A stretch of 64,000 bases of DNA from RGIG3102 sp964525015 (GTDB lineage Bacteria > Bacillota > Clostridia > Oscillospirales > Ruminococcaceae). Made by a program: the position numbers and the translations under genes. The notes under the pieces are model-generated. The model was not told the origin of the DNA, did not search any database, and saw only the letters and a program-made list of their open reading frames with translations. The stretch covers positions 95,578 through 159,577 of the forward strand of contig CAZGFY010000002.1 in the NCBI GenBank assembly GCA_964525015.1. Direction: 5' to 3'. Below are positions 1-7,351 of the stretch, one piece after another; the first letter of the stretch is position 1; every line of letters begins with the position of its first letter.

Positions 1-253
1 CAAAAACTGCTGTTAGTGGCGTTCCACAGGTTACGCCATTAACAATGCCACTTACTATATTTGGAATATCTTCTTCTTTTCTAGGAGTTGAATAGGCATT
101 ATTGCCCCCTTGACGCCTTTTTAAAAAGGAATGAATTTTATCCATATCAAGCTTTATGCCTGCTGGAAGTCCATCAATAACAACGCCTATCATCTCGCAA
201 TGAGATTGACCAAAAATCTGAATTTTTATTTTATCACCATAACTACAAGACAT
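1..253 (-). CDS. aroC: Chorismate synthase, N-terminal part (runs off window)
   Basis: Chorismate synthase makes chorismate from EPSP, the last shikimate step, using reduced FMN. Only the first 84 residues are inside the window; the gene continues past position 1. The start MSCSYGDKIKIQIFGQSHC matches the family N-terminus (usually FGESHG), and the segment RRQGGNNAYSTPRKEED matches the conserved RRxxG...TPRKExD block. The ATG at 251-253 lies inside the end of aroA, an 11-base overlap. A GGGGGTG sequence just upstream serves as ribosome binding site, so the two genes are probably translationally coupled. Family assignment is firm; completeness cannot be judged. Confidence 0.93.
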   Translation of the reverse strand, partial: MSCSYGDKIKIQIFGQSHCEMIGVVIDGLPAGIKLDMDKIHSFLKRRQGGNNAYSTPRKEEDIPNIVSGIVNGVTCGTPLTAVF

Positions 254-1400
254 CAACTACACCCCCAAGCTTTTTAAAATCTTCAAAGAATGCTGGATAT
301 GATTTATTAACAGCGCTTGCATTTTGTATAACAACTTCGCCTTCACAAAAGATAGATGCAACAGCTGATGCCATAACTATTCTATGGTCATTACAGCTAT
401 CCACAGTGCCTCCTGTTAATTTACTTGGATGAATTATCATACAATCATCTTGAACTTCGATTTTTCCACCTAAAGCTGTTATCATATCAGAAACTGATTT
501 CACTCTATCGCTTTCTTTAATTCTTAATCTTTGAATATTAAATATTTTAGTTTTCTTTTCCTTTTGAGTTGCATAAACAGCTAGTGCTGGAACTAAATCT
601 GGAATTTCCATAGCATCTATAACATCAGAATCGCAAACTTTTATAAACAATTTATCCTTTTGAGCAGAATTTTCATTTAAATGATTTGGCATAATTCCAG
701 CACACAGCCAGTATGACGCATTAGACCAATCCCCTTCAACAATAATATCTTTTGGAGAAATATATTCTTGATTTCCTTTTATATCATAAGATGCATCAAT
801 TCCAAATCTTTTTAAAACATCGATAGTTATATCAACATAGCCTGAAGATTGAAGTGGAGTTGTTAAATTTATTTTGCTACCTCCATTAAGAAGTGGAAGA
901 GCGAACATAAGCCCTGAAATATATTGCGAGCTTTTATCTCCAGGAAGAGAATAAGTTCCTGATTGTAGTTTTCCTGTGTATTCAATTGGCAGATTATATT
1001 GATTAAATTTTACTCCGTTTGGCTCCATAGCCTCGCACAATTCTAAAAACGGACGACTTGGAAGTGAGCCTGAGCCATTTAGCACCCCATTTTTAGAAAT
1101 TGCAGCCATTATTGGCAAAACTAATCTTGCCGTTGTTCCACTTTCGTGGCAGAATACATCTAATTTTTCAGGATATGCATTCGGAGTTACTAAAACGCCT
1201 GTTTTTGTATACTCAACTTTCGAGCCTAGTGCTTGTATTGTTTCTATACTTGCTTTAATATCTTGTGAGAAATGATTTATATGTATATGAGTTTCATCTT
1301 TGCAAAGTGCTGATGCTAATAGTATTCTATGTGCGTAAGATTTTGAAGAAATTGCATCAATATCTCCTTTTAGTTTTCTTGGCTGAATTTTAACCTTCAT
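243..1400 (-). CDS. aroA: EPSP synthase (3-phosphoshikimate 1-carboxyvinyltransferase)
   Basis: This enzyme transfers the enolpyruvyl group of PEP to shikimate 3-phosphate. At 385 residues it is shorter than the common length of about 425. It keeps the substrate-binding SSKSYAHR segment (K20, R25), the ESGTTARL motif, LPSRPF, the LPGDKSSQ loop, RIKESDR and the late DHRIVMA motif, so it looks active. The start ATG lies 2 bases after the aroB stop, and its ribosome binding site (AAAGGGAAT) is inside the aroB end. It overlaps aroC downstream, so aroB-aroA-aroC are transcribed together. Which glyphosate-sensitivity class it belongs to cannot be read from the motifs with confidence. Confidence 0.96.
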   Translation of the reverse strand: MKVKIQPRKLKGDIDAISSKSYAHRILLASALCKDETHIHINHFSQDIKASIETIQALGSKVEYTKTGVLVTPNAYPEKLDVFCHESGTTARLVLPIMAAISKNGVLNGSGSLPSRPFLELCEAMEPNGVKFNQYNLPIEYTGKLQSGTYSLPGDKSSQYISGLMFALPLLNGGSKINLTTPLQSSGYVDITIDVLKRFGIDASYDIKGNQEYISPKDIIVEGDWSNASYWLCAGIMPNHLNENSAQKDKLFIKVCDSDVIDAMEIPDLVPALAVYATQKEKKTKIFNIQRLRIKESDRVKSVSDMITALGGKIEVQDDCMIIHPSKLTGGTVDSCNDHRIVMASAVASIFCEGEVVIQNASAVNKSYPAFFEDFKKLGGVVDVL

Positions 1401-1402
1401 TT

Positions 1403-2440
1403 TTATTTATTCCCTTTCATAAAAAACTCTTCTATTTTATCTAAATCAACTGGCTGTATTCTCGCACTTCCTATTTCATTTAAAAGTATTAAATTCAGCT
1501 TTCCAAATCTCACTTTTTTATCGCCAGTTGCCTTATTTGCTAAATCTTTTGCTGAGTAATTGCAGTTAATATCTATATTGTAAACATCGAGTATCTCTTT
1601 TATTTTCTGTGCATTTTCTATATTATTTGATTTTTCAATCATATACATTCCCATTGCAACAGCTCTTCCGTGAGAAATTGAAAACTGGCTAAGTGTCTCT
1701 ATTGAATGTGCAATAGTGTGTCCAAAATTTAATATCTGTCGAGTGCCTTTATCAAATTCATCTTCTTTTACCACTTCTGCTTTTATTTCAACGCATCTTG
1801 CTATTATATCAATGATATCTTTTTGAAAATTCCCTTTTAAAAGCTGTGAAAATAAATCTTTATCTAAAATACAGCCGTATTTAATCACTTCGCATAAGCC
1901 ATCTTTTATTATTTCTTCTGATAATGTATCAAAAGTTTTCACATCACATAAAACAAGTTTTGGCTGATTGAATGCCCCTGCTAGGTTTTTCCCTTTAGTT
2001 AAATTCACCCCTGTTTTTCCACCAACTGAAGAATCAACTGCCGAAAGAAGAGTTGTTGGAACTTGGACAAAAGGAATTCCCCTTAAATAAATAGCCGAGC
2101 AAAATCCTGCTACATCTCCAACAATTCCACCACCTAGAGCGATAATAATATCTGAATGAGATATTTTTTTCTCGCTCATTAATTCTAAAATTGTTTCGAT
2201 AGTGTCTAATGTTTTTGATTCTTCACCTGCTGGAAAATAAAAACTCTCAACTATAAATCCTGATTTCTCTAAAGATTTTATAGCACTATCCCCATACAAA
2301 GGAAAAACATTACTATCGCTAATTATCATCGCTTTTTTAGCCTTTGTTATATATCTAGTTTTTTCGCCTAAAGTATCTAGTAAGCCCTCGCCTATAAAAA
2401 CATCGTATGATGGATTAATATCAACTGTAATTTTTTTCAT
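1403..2440 (-). CDS. aroB: 3-dehydroquinate synthase
   Basis: AroB cyclises DAHP to 3-dehydroquinate using NAD and a divalent metal. The 345-residue product has the glycine-rich NAD site GGGIVGDVAGF, the VPTTLLSAVDSSVGGKTGVN block, the metal ligand region CEVIKYG and the NFGHTIAHSIE motif. Length and motif order are those of ordinary bacterial AroB. It lies 24 bases after aroF and 2 bases before aroA in the same direction, so it is part of the attenuated shikimate operon. Confidence 0.96.
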   Translation of the reverse strand: MKKITVDINPSYDVFIGEGLLDTLGEKTRYITKAKKAMIISDSNVFPLYGDSAIKSLEKSGFIVESFYFPAGEESKTLDTIETILELMSEKKISHSDIIIALGGGIVGDVAGFCSAIYLRGIPFVQVPTTLLSAVDSSVGGKTGVNLTKGKNLAGAFNQPKLVLCDVKTFDTLSEEIIKDGLCEVIKYGCILDKDLFSQLLKGNFQKDIIDIIARCVEIKAEVVKEDEFDKGTRQILNFGHTIAHSIETLSQFSISHGRAVAMGMYMIEKSNNIENAQKIKEILDVYNIDINCNYSAKDLANKATGDKKVRFGKLNLILLNEIGSARIQPVDLDKIEEFFMKGNK

Positions 2441-2464
2441 ATAATAATCATTCCTTTTTATAAA

Positions 2465-3469
2465 TTATAAAATAGCAGTTCTAACCTTTTGGATTTTTTT
2501 AGCTAAATCATCAAAAGCCTCTGGAGTTAATGATTGTGCTCCATCGCATAAAGCACAGCTAGGATTATTGTGAACTTCGATTAAAAGCCCATCTGCCCCA
2601 CAAGCAGCCGCAGCAAGAGATAAAGGTGCTACATATCTTGAGTATCCAGTTGCATGACTTGGGTCAACGATAACTGGTAGATGTGTTCTCTCTTTTAAAA
2701 CTGGTACTGCTGATAAATCTAGTGTATTCCTTGTTGCAGTTTCGTATGTTCTAATTCCTCTCTCGCAAAGGATAACCTTATTATTACCGCTCGCCATAAC
2801 ATATTCTGCACTCATTAATAATTCATCAATAGTCCCAGCGATACCCCTTTTTAGTAAAACTGGCTTATCTAATTTACCAACTTCTTTTAATAAGTTAAAG
2901 TTTTGGATATTTCTTGCCCCGATTTGGATAATATCAATATCTTCAAATAGTGGAATTTGGCTCATTTCCATTAATTCTGAGATTATTGGAAGTCCTGTTT
3001 TTTCTCTTGCAAGCTTTAATAAATCAAGCCCTTCGCTCCCCATTCCCTGAAAAGCATATGGAGATGTTCTTGGCTTAAATGCCCCACCTCTTAAAACTAA
3101 TGCTCCACTAGATTTCACCCTAGATGCAACTTCTATAATCTGCTCTTCTGACTCAACTGAGCAAGGACCTGCCATCATAACAAAGTTTCCACCACCGATT
3201 TTAGTTCCGTTATTTAAGGTTATAACTGTGTCTTCTGGATGAAATTTTCTGTTAGCTTTTTTATAAGGCTCACGAATTCTTGTAACACTTTCAACAACTT
3301 CCATCGCTGAAATTAAATCAGCATCAATGCTAGAGCAATCCCCAATAAGCCCTAAAATTGTGCTTTGCTCTCCTGCTGAAAGATTAATTCCTAGGTTTCT
3401 AGCCTCTAGCCAGTTTGTTAAATTTGCCACTTGTGCTTGGTCTGCATTTTTCTTTAAAACGATAATCAT
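2465..3469 (-). CDS. aroF: 3-deoxy-7-phosphoheptulonate synthase (DAHP synthase, type I-beta)
   Basis: DAHP synthase condenses PEP and erythrose 4-phosphate, the committed step of aromatic amino-acid synthesis. I take the ATG at 3467-3469 as start (334 residues, MIIVLKKNADQAQ), because a GGAG site sits 8-9 bases upstream; the longer frame begins inside the attenuator hairpin. An N-terminal ferredoxin-like regulatory domain of about 70 residues is followed by the catalytic barrel with MAGPCSVES, LRGGAFKPRTSPYAFQG and IVDPSHATGYS. In this subfamily the N-terminal domain is the usual site of feedback by Tyr or Phe. It is the first structural gene after the Phe/Tyr-rich leader, so expression is likely attenuated by aromatic amino-acid supply. 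Confidence 0.95.
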   Translation of the reverse strand: MIIVLKKNADQAQVANLTNWLEARNLGINLSAGEQSTILGLIGDCSSIDADLISAMEVVESVTRIREPYKKANRKFHPEDTVITLNNGTKIGGGNFVMMAGPCSVESEEQIIEVASRVKSSGALVLRGGAFKPRTSPYAFQGMGSEGLDLLKLAREKTGLPIISELMEMSQIPLFEDIDIIQIGARNIQNFNLLKEVGKLDKPVLLKRGIAGTIDELLMSAEYVMASGNNKVILCERGIRTYETATRNTLDLSAVPVLKERTHLPVIVDPSHATGYSRYVAPLSLAAAACGADGLLIEVHNNPSCALCDGAQSLTPEAFDDLAKKIQKVRTAIL

Positions 3470-3497
3470 AATTTTTTCTCCATTTCCTTTTCTAGCA

Positions 3498-3532
3498 ATA
3501 AAAAATGCCTGTGGTTCCTTTGAACCACAGGC
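3498..3532 (-). terminator. Attenuator terminator hairpin in the aroF leader
   Basis: On the minus strand an 11-bp perfect stem (GCCTGTGGTTC with GAACCACAGGC, loop AAAG) is followed by ATTTTTT. It lies between the leader peptide stop and the aroF ribosome binding site, so it would stop transcription before aroF. The loop plus the first bases of the 3' arm (CAAAGGAACC) are complementary at 9 of 10 positions to GGTTGCTTTG in the end of the leader peptide gene (3590-3599), a possible antiterminator pairing. Confidence 0.88.
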
Positions 3533-3565
3533 AACATCTTTTATAATCAAATTCTTATTTCTTGA

Positions 3566-3664
3566 CTAACGAATGTTCTCTCTGTACGACAAAGCAACCT
3601 TATTAACAAAGTTAATAAAGTAAAAGAAATAAAAATATACAGTTAAATTTCTTGTGTTTGTCAT
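3566..3664 (-). CDS. Aromatic amino-acid leader peptide of the aro operon (32 aa)
   Basis: This small frame runs from ATG at 3662-3664 to TAG at 3566-3568. The product is MTNTRNLTVYFYFFYFIN, then FVNKVALSYRENIR. Residues 10-16 are YFYFFYF: seven aromatic codons in a row, then another Phe at 19. An AAGGAA sequence lies 10 bases upstream, and the start is about 34 bases after the predicted transcription start. It lies directly upstream of a Rho-independent hairpin and of DAHP synthase. That is the layout of a classic transcription attenuator, in which ribosomes stalled for charged tRNA-Phe or tRNA-Tyr favour read-through. The coding potential and context are seen directly; the control mechanism is inference from pheA/trp-type attenuators. 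Confidence 0.85.
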   Translation of the reverse strand: MTNTRNLTVYFYFFYFINFVNKVALSYRENIR

Positions 3665-3704
3665 AATTAATAAATTCCTTAATCTTTTTGTTTCACTGTT
3701 TAAT

Positions 3705-3734
3705 ATTATAAAACAATTAACCAGTAAATGTCAA
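3705..3734 (-). promoter_or_regulatory. Sigma-A promoter of the aro operon
   Basis: Minus-strand TTGACA (3729-3734) and TATAAT (3705-3710) are separated by 18 bases. Transcription would start near 3698, giving a leader of about 230 bases that contains the aromatic leader peptide and attenuator. It diverges from the ytrA promoter, whose -35 box begins at 3761. Confidence 0.85.
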
Positions 3735-3760
3735 TAGTTAAAATTAATTTATTTTCAGTG

Positions 3761-3789
3761 TTGACTTTTTATTGCCAGTGTGCTATATT
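3761..3789 (+). promoter_or_regulatory. Sigma-A promoter of the ytrA-type ABC operon
   Basis: Plus-strand TTGACT (3761-3766) and TATATT (3784-3789) are 17 bases apart. The start of transcription would fall in the GTACT repeat region, so a repressor bound there would block initiation or clearance. Confidence 0.8.
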
Positions 3790-3820
3790 GTACTTAAACA
3801 ATCAGTACACCAAGTACACC
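3790..3820 (+). promoter_or_regulatory. Candidate operator for the GntR/YtrA-type repressor
   Basis: GTACT (3790-3794) and AGTAC (3804-3808) form an inverted repeat with a 9-base spacer. The second arm is also part of a direct repeat AGTACACC (3804-3811 and 3813-3820). The block sits right after the -10 box of the promoter and before the repressor gene, as expected for an autoregulatory operator. The assignment to this repressor is inference. Confidence 0.6.
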
Positions 3821-3845
3821 GATTAAAATAAAGGAGGGGCGTATA

Positions 3846-4223
3846 GTGGAAATAATAATTAGTAGCAATACAAGTAAACCGATATATGAGCAGATAACTT
3901 CGCAATTTAAAGCGATGATTATGAGTGGTGAGTTAAAATCTGGCGATGCTATTCCTTCAATGCGTTCACTTGCAAAAACAATACACGTCAGCGTTATAAC
4001 CGTTCAAAAAGCGTATGAAGATTTAGCAAGGGACGGATTTATTCAAACAACTGTTGGAAAAGGCAGTTTTGTTTCAGCTCAAAATAAAGATTTTATAAAA
4101 GAGCAGGAGCAAAAAATCATTGAAGAGTATCTTTTAAAAGCCAGCGAAATTGCAAAAGCAAATGGGATAACCTTGGAAAAACTAAGCAGTTTACTCGCAA
4201 TTTTTTACACTAGCGATGAATAA
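3846..4223 (+). CDS. GntR-family transcriptional repressor, YtrA subfamily
   Basis: This 125-residue regulator has a winged helix at about residues 12-75 (KPIYEQITSQFKAMIMSGEL, then AIPSMRSLAKTIHVSVITVQKAYEDL) and a short helical tail. The tail lacks a large ligand-binding domain, which is characteristic of YtrA-type members. Translation starts at GTG 3846 behind a strong AAAGGAGG site. It is the first gene of an operon with an ABC ATPase and three membrane proteins, as in Bacillus ytrABCDEF. YtrA-type repressors usually answer cell-envelope stress; the signal here is unknown. The candidate operator lies at 3790-3820. Confidence 0.9.
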   Translation: MEIIISSNTSKPIYEQITSQFKAMIMSGELKSGDAIPSMRSLAKTIHVSVITVQKAYEDLARDGFIQTTVGKGSFVSAQNKDFIKEQEQKIIEEYLLKASEIAKANGITLEKLSSLLAIFYTSDE

Positions 4224-4235
4224 AAGGAGAATAAT

Positions 4236-5099
4236 ATGAACTACGCATTAGAAATTAATAATTTAAATAAAAGCCATAAAAAATCAGATTTTAAGCTTTG
4301 TGATATATCATTCAATGTTCCTAAAGGGAGTATAATGGGCTTTGTTGGGAAAAATGGCTCTGGCAAAAGCACCACTATTAGCACTATTTTAAATTTAATA
4401 CAAAGAGAATCTGGAAGCGTTAAATTTTTTGGGGAAGAAATGATTGATAATTCAAAACATTTAAGAGAAGATATCGGTGTTGTGTTTGATAGCCTTCATT
4501 TTTCTAAAGATTTAACTGCGATAAATCTTGATAGCATTTTTAAAGATATCTATAAAAATTGGGATAGCGATTTGTTTTTTAGCTACCTTGAAAAATTTAA
4601 TCTTGAAAAAAAGAAGAAAATCAAAACATTTTCTCGTGGTATGGGAATGAAGTTATCAATAGCTGTTGCCCTATCGCATAAAGCAAAATTTTTAATTTTA
4701 GATGAGGCAACTGCTGGGCTAGACCCTGTTGCAAGAGAAGAAATTTTAGATATGCTATTAGAATTTATAGAAGATGAAAATAATTCTATTTTAATATCTT
4801 CTCATATTTCAAGTGATTTGGAAAAAATTGCCGATTATATAACATTTATTGATAATGGAAAAATAATTTTAATCGAAGAAAAAGACAAGCTAATTTATAA
4901 TTATGGGATTGCTAAAATGAAAGATGCTGATTTTAAAAAGCTTTTAGAAAATGAATACCTATCTTTTAGAAAAAGAGGCCTACAAACCGAAGTTTTAGTT
5001 AAGGATAAGGCTGAATTTTTAAATAAGTATCCCGATATAGTTGTTGATATTCCTAGCATTGATGAAATACTTCCAATGATAACTAAAGGAGATATTTAA
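4236..5099 (+). CDS. ABC transporter ATP-binding protein
   Basis: A 287-residue ATPase subunit of an ABC-2 type exporter. Walker A is GKNGSGKST at residues 38-46, the signature FSRGMGMKLS is near residue 138, and Walker B LILDEATAGLDP follows near 157, with a switch histidine in SSHIS. The C-terminal 80 residues are variable and may contact the permeases. It lies 12 bases after the repressor, and its stop is adjacent to the ATG of the first permease. The substrate is unknown; related YtrB/BcrA-like systems act in envelope stress or antimicrobial resistance. Confidence 0.93.
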   Translation: MNYALEINNLNKSHKKSDFKLCDISFNVPKGSIMGFVGKNGSGKSTTISTILNLIQRESGSVKFFGEEMIDNSKHLREDIGVVFDSLHFSKDLTAINLDSIFKDIYKNWDSDLFFSYLEKFNLEKKKKIKTFSRGMGMKLSIAVALSHKAKFLILDEATAGLDPVAREEILDMLLEFIEDENNSILISSHISSDLEKIADYITFIDNGKIILIEEKDKLIYNYGIAKMKDADFKKLLENEYLSFRKRGLQTEVLVKDKAEFLNKYPDIVVDIPSIDEILPMITKGDI

Positions 5100-5741
5100 A
5101 TGAAAGGCTTAATTAAATATAATCTTTACTATTCTAAATCTACTCTTATCGCTTTAATTTTAGCAGTTTTATCTCTTTCCTTTATCGCAATATTATTGCC
5201 GTTATTTTTTAATATCGAAGAGCCTAGTATACTTTATATTGTGCCATTATTTTTTCCTATACTCTTTGCTATGCTTAATGCTATTGGTTTTAGAAATAGA
5301 ACTCGGGATAGTTTTGGAAAGATAGAATTATCTCTTCCTGTAAATCGAAAAGATGTTATAAAATCTTTGTATTTAACAGATATTTTTTGCTATACAATTT
5401 ATATACTTTACCACCTTTTTTATGCTATATTAATAGGGGCGTTATATGGGTTTAATGATATTTTTAGCGCTTTAAGTATAACTAGCTTATTTGCAGTCAC
5501 TGTTTTCCTTTTCATATCAGCTTTTACTCGAGTAGTTTGCATATGCTTAAAGCCTGAAATGGCAGAAATAGTTGTGACTATCAGCATTGTGGTAATTCCA
5601 AACTTATTAAATTTTGTAAATTCATTAAATGCAAAACCATTCTATTTAACATATGGAATTTTAGCTATATCTTCATTAATATTTTATATACTATCTTATT
5701 TTATTTCTGTTTCAATTTATAATAAAAAAGATATCACCTAG
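5100..5741 (+). CDS. ABC-2 type permease, first of three tandem paralogues
   Basis: This 213-residue integral membrane protein has about six hydrophobic segments and starts MKGLIKYNLYYSKSTL, almost the same as the two genes that follow. It keeps a basic cytoplasmic loop (NRTRDSFGKIELSLPVNRKDVIKSLYLTDI) shared by all three copies, probably the coupling contact to the ATPase. No catalytic residues are expected. It directly follows the ATPase gene and would form the exporter membrane part as a homo- or hetero-oligomer. Confidence 0.88.
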   Translation: MKGLIKYNLYYSKSTLIALILAVLSLSFIAILLPLFFNIEEPSILYIVPLFFPILFAMLNAIGFRNRTRDSFGKIELSLPVNRKDVIKSLYLTDIFCYTIYILYHLFYAILIGALYGFNDIFSALSITSLFAVTVFLFISAFTRVVCICLKPEMAEIVVTISIVVIPNLLNFVNSLNAKPFYLTYGILAISSLIFYILSYFISVSIYNKKDIT

Positions 5742-5779
5742 AAAGGGGTTTTTATATGAAAGGATTAATTAAATATAAT
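5733..5779 (+). repeat. 47-bp direct repeat at permease gene junction, copy 1
   Basis: The 47 bases spanning the end of permease 1, the ribosome binding site (AGAAAGGGG) and the first codons of permease 2 recur identically at 6398-6444. The identity extends through the non-coding junction, so it points to recent tandem gene duplication rather than protein-level constraint. Confidence 0.9.
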
Positions 5780-6406
5780 CTATATACAATGAAATCAAGC
5801 CTTGTGTTTTTAATAGTTTTATTAATATTATCAAGTGTAGCAGGGCTTATAGCTCCACCATTTTTAAATCTTAATTCTAATCAAATTTTTGCTATCGCTC
5901 CATCATTTTCACTTATATTATTCGGTGCTTTTGGGCGAAACACTCTTAATGATAGAATTAAAAGTGGCTGGAATAAATTTGAGATAGTAGTGCCAATCAA
6001 CAAAAGTAATGTAATCTCTTCAATATATCTAACCGATATTGTTTGCGTAATATCTTATCTTGTATTTCATTCAATTTATATTTTAGTATTCTTATGCTTT
6101 TATGGATATGAAAATATTTTCAATACTATTATGCTTGCTTATTTTATGGATATAGTGATTTTAGGCTGTGCCTTACTTATGATATCATTTTCAAGGTTAG
6201 CTTTTATCCTATTAATTCCTGCACTTTCAGAAATAGCTGGGCTTATCGGATTATTTGCTTTTATGATTTCAGTAAATTATGTTCATTCATTGGGCATTGA
6301 AATGTTTATTATAGGAAATCTCGTTTTTAGCATATTTTTTATATTGCTATATATTTTATCCTATTTAGTAATATCAAAAGTTTATCAAAAAAAGGAAATC
6401 ACCTAG
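5756..6406 (+). CDS. ABC-2 type permease, second paralogue
   Basis: This 216-residue membrane protein is paralogous to the gene before it. It shares the MKGLIKYNLY start, a basic loop with FEIVVPINKSNVISSIYLTDIV, and about six membrane segments ending in YLVISKVYQKKEIT, against YFISVSIYNKKDIT in copy 1. It lies 14 bases after copy 1 with an AGAAAGGGG ribosome binding site. Divergence from copy 1 in the body but identity at the 5' junction with copy 3 suggests copies 2 and 3 share the more recent duplication. Confidence 0.88.
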   Translation: MKGLIKYNLYTMKSSLVFLIVLLILSSVAGLIAPPFLNLNSNQIFAIAPSFSLILFGAFGRNTLNDRIKSGWNKFEIVVPINKSNVISSIYLTDIVCVISYLVFHSIYILVFLCFYGYENIFNTIMLAYFMDIVILGCALLMISFSRLAFILLIPALSEIAGLIGLFAFMISVNYVHSLGIEMFIIGNLVFSIFFILLYILSYLVISKVYQKKEIT

Positions 6407-6444
6407 AAAGGGGTTTTTATATGAAAGGATTAATTAAATATAAT
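6398..6444 (+). repeat. 47-bp direct repeat at permease gene junction, copy 2
   Basis: Second copy of the repeat described at 5733-5779, spanning the end of permease 2, the ribosome binding site and the first codons of permease 3. Identical over 47 bases. Confidence 0.9.
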
Positions 6445-7319
6445 TTTTACGCAGTTAAGTCATCATTTTTTGCATCAGTAATATTTTTATCTTCACTTGG
6501 AATTCTTGGAATACTTATCTCTTTTTTTACTGATATTTCAAATAGTAATCTTTTTTCAGTAATCTTAATAGCTCAATTTAGTGGACTTTTTTCACTTACC
6601 CTATCTGTACAGCCTGAAACTGATGCTTTTTATAAATTAGAAACCACATTTCCTATTAAAAGAAAAGATGTTATCACTTCGCAGTATATTTTATCTATCT
6701 TTTTTATTATGGTTGGCTTTATTATGGCTAGCCTTACTCACATAATCCGAACCGCCTAAAATCGGATAATTTTTTCCTAAAACTGCGTTAAATTCACTTA
6801 TAAGGCGAAAGCATTATTTCGTAAATTTGCCTTGTTTTATAAAAAAATTATTGGATTTTAGGTCGCAGATTTAATAATATTCAAATAGGTTTTATATCAA
6901 GGCAAAGGCTTGCAGTAATGCTTTACGCCTTGCAAAAGCTTTTAACGCAGATAGAGAGCCTATTTGATTATTATTAAACGTGTTCGGATTATGTGAGCAA
7001 GGCTAGTACAACTTTATTTATTAGTAGTTTTTTCTTTTTCACAGAGCCCGAAGATTTATTAATGGCTTTTTGCATTGGCATTGTAGTGAATTTTATTTCA
7101 CCTGCTTTAATAAAGCCATTATCTTTATTAATACTTTCGCAAAAAATAATTATATTATTGCTTATAGTAATTATAGCTGTCTTTACTATTTTGATTGTGA
7201 TAATAACAAGGCTTAATTTTAATCAAGCTGTGTTTTTGCTTTTATCTATTGGAATAATTATATATATAATATCCTATTTTGTTTCTATTATGATTTATAA
7301 TAAAAAAGAAATCTTGTAA
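6421..7319 (+). pseudogene. ABC-2 type permease, third paralogue, split by a MITE
   Basis: The 5' part (6421-6731) codes for MKGLIKYNFYAVKSS...VGFIMA and the 3' part (7007-7319) for STTLFISSFFFF...VSIMIYNKKEIL. Removing 6732-7006 (the inserted element plus one CTAG copy) joins them in frame as ...GFIMASTTLFISS... This restores a 207-residue protein of the same length class as the 213- and 216-residue paralogues. As it stands, translation from the start reads into the element and stops at 6757-6759 after 112 residues. The 3' part has no ribosome binding site of its own, only a GTG inside the element end. The gene is therefore probably inactive, and the insertion recent, since neither part has decayed. 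Confidence 0.9.
6732..7002 (+). mobile_element. Miniature inverted-repeat element (MITE), 271 bp, CTAG target duplication
   Basis: The element begins CCTTACTCACATAATCCGAA (6732) and ends with its reverse complement, with one mismatch over 21 bases (6732-6752 and 6982-7002). It is flanked by CTAG at 6728-6731 and 7003-7006. It has no open frame that could be a transposase. Inside are further inverted repeats: CTGCGTTAAA (6783-6792) with TTTAACGCAG (6941-6950), AAGGCGAAAGCATT (6802-6815) with AATGCTTTACGCCTT (6917-6931), and CAAGGCAAA (6898-6906) with TTTGCCTTG (6827-6835). The whole unit can fold into a long hairpin. A 4-bp CTAG duplication fits the YTAR target type known for part of the IS5 family, but the parent transposase is not visible here. 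Confidence 0.88.
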
Positions 7320-7323
7320 ATAT

Positions 7324-7351
7324 AAAAAACTCGGCATCAGCCGAGTTTTTT
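7324..7351 (+). terminator. Bidirectional terminator between permease operon and thioesterase gene
   Basis: CTCGGC (7330-7335) pairs with GCCGAG (7340-7345) around loop ATCA, with an A-run before and a T-run after. It can end the plus-strand ABC operon and the minus-strand thioesterase transcript. Confidence 0.9.

Noticed and set aside
3470..3550. Longer DAHP synthase start at 3550
   Set aside because: The extra 27 residues are encoded by the attenuator hairpin itself, while ATG 3469 has a good GGAG site.
3551..3700. T-box leader before aroF
   Set aside because: No T-box core sequence is present; the mini-frame plus hairpin explains the leader better.
6993..7319. Separate 108-residue membrane protein
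   Set aside because: It starts at a GTG inside the MITE end with no ribosome binding site and is the 3' half of the interrupted permease.
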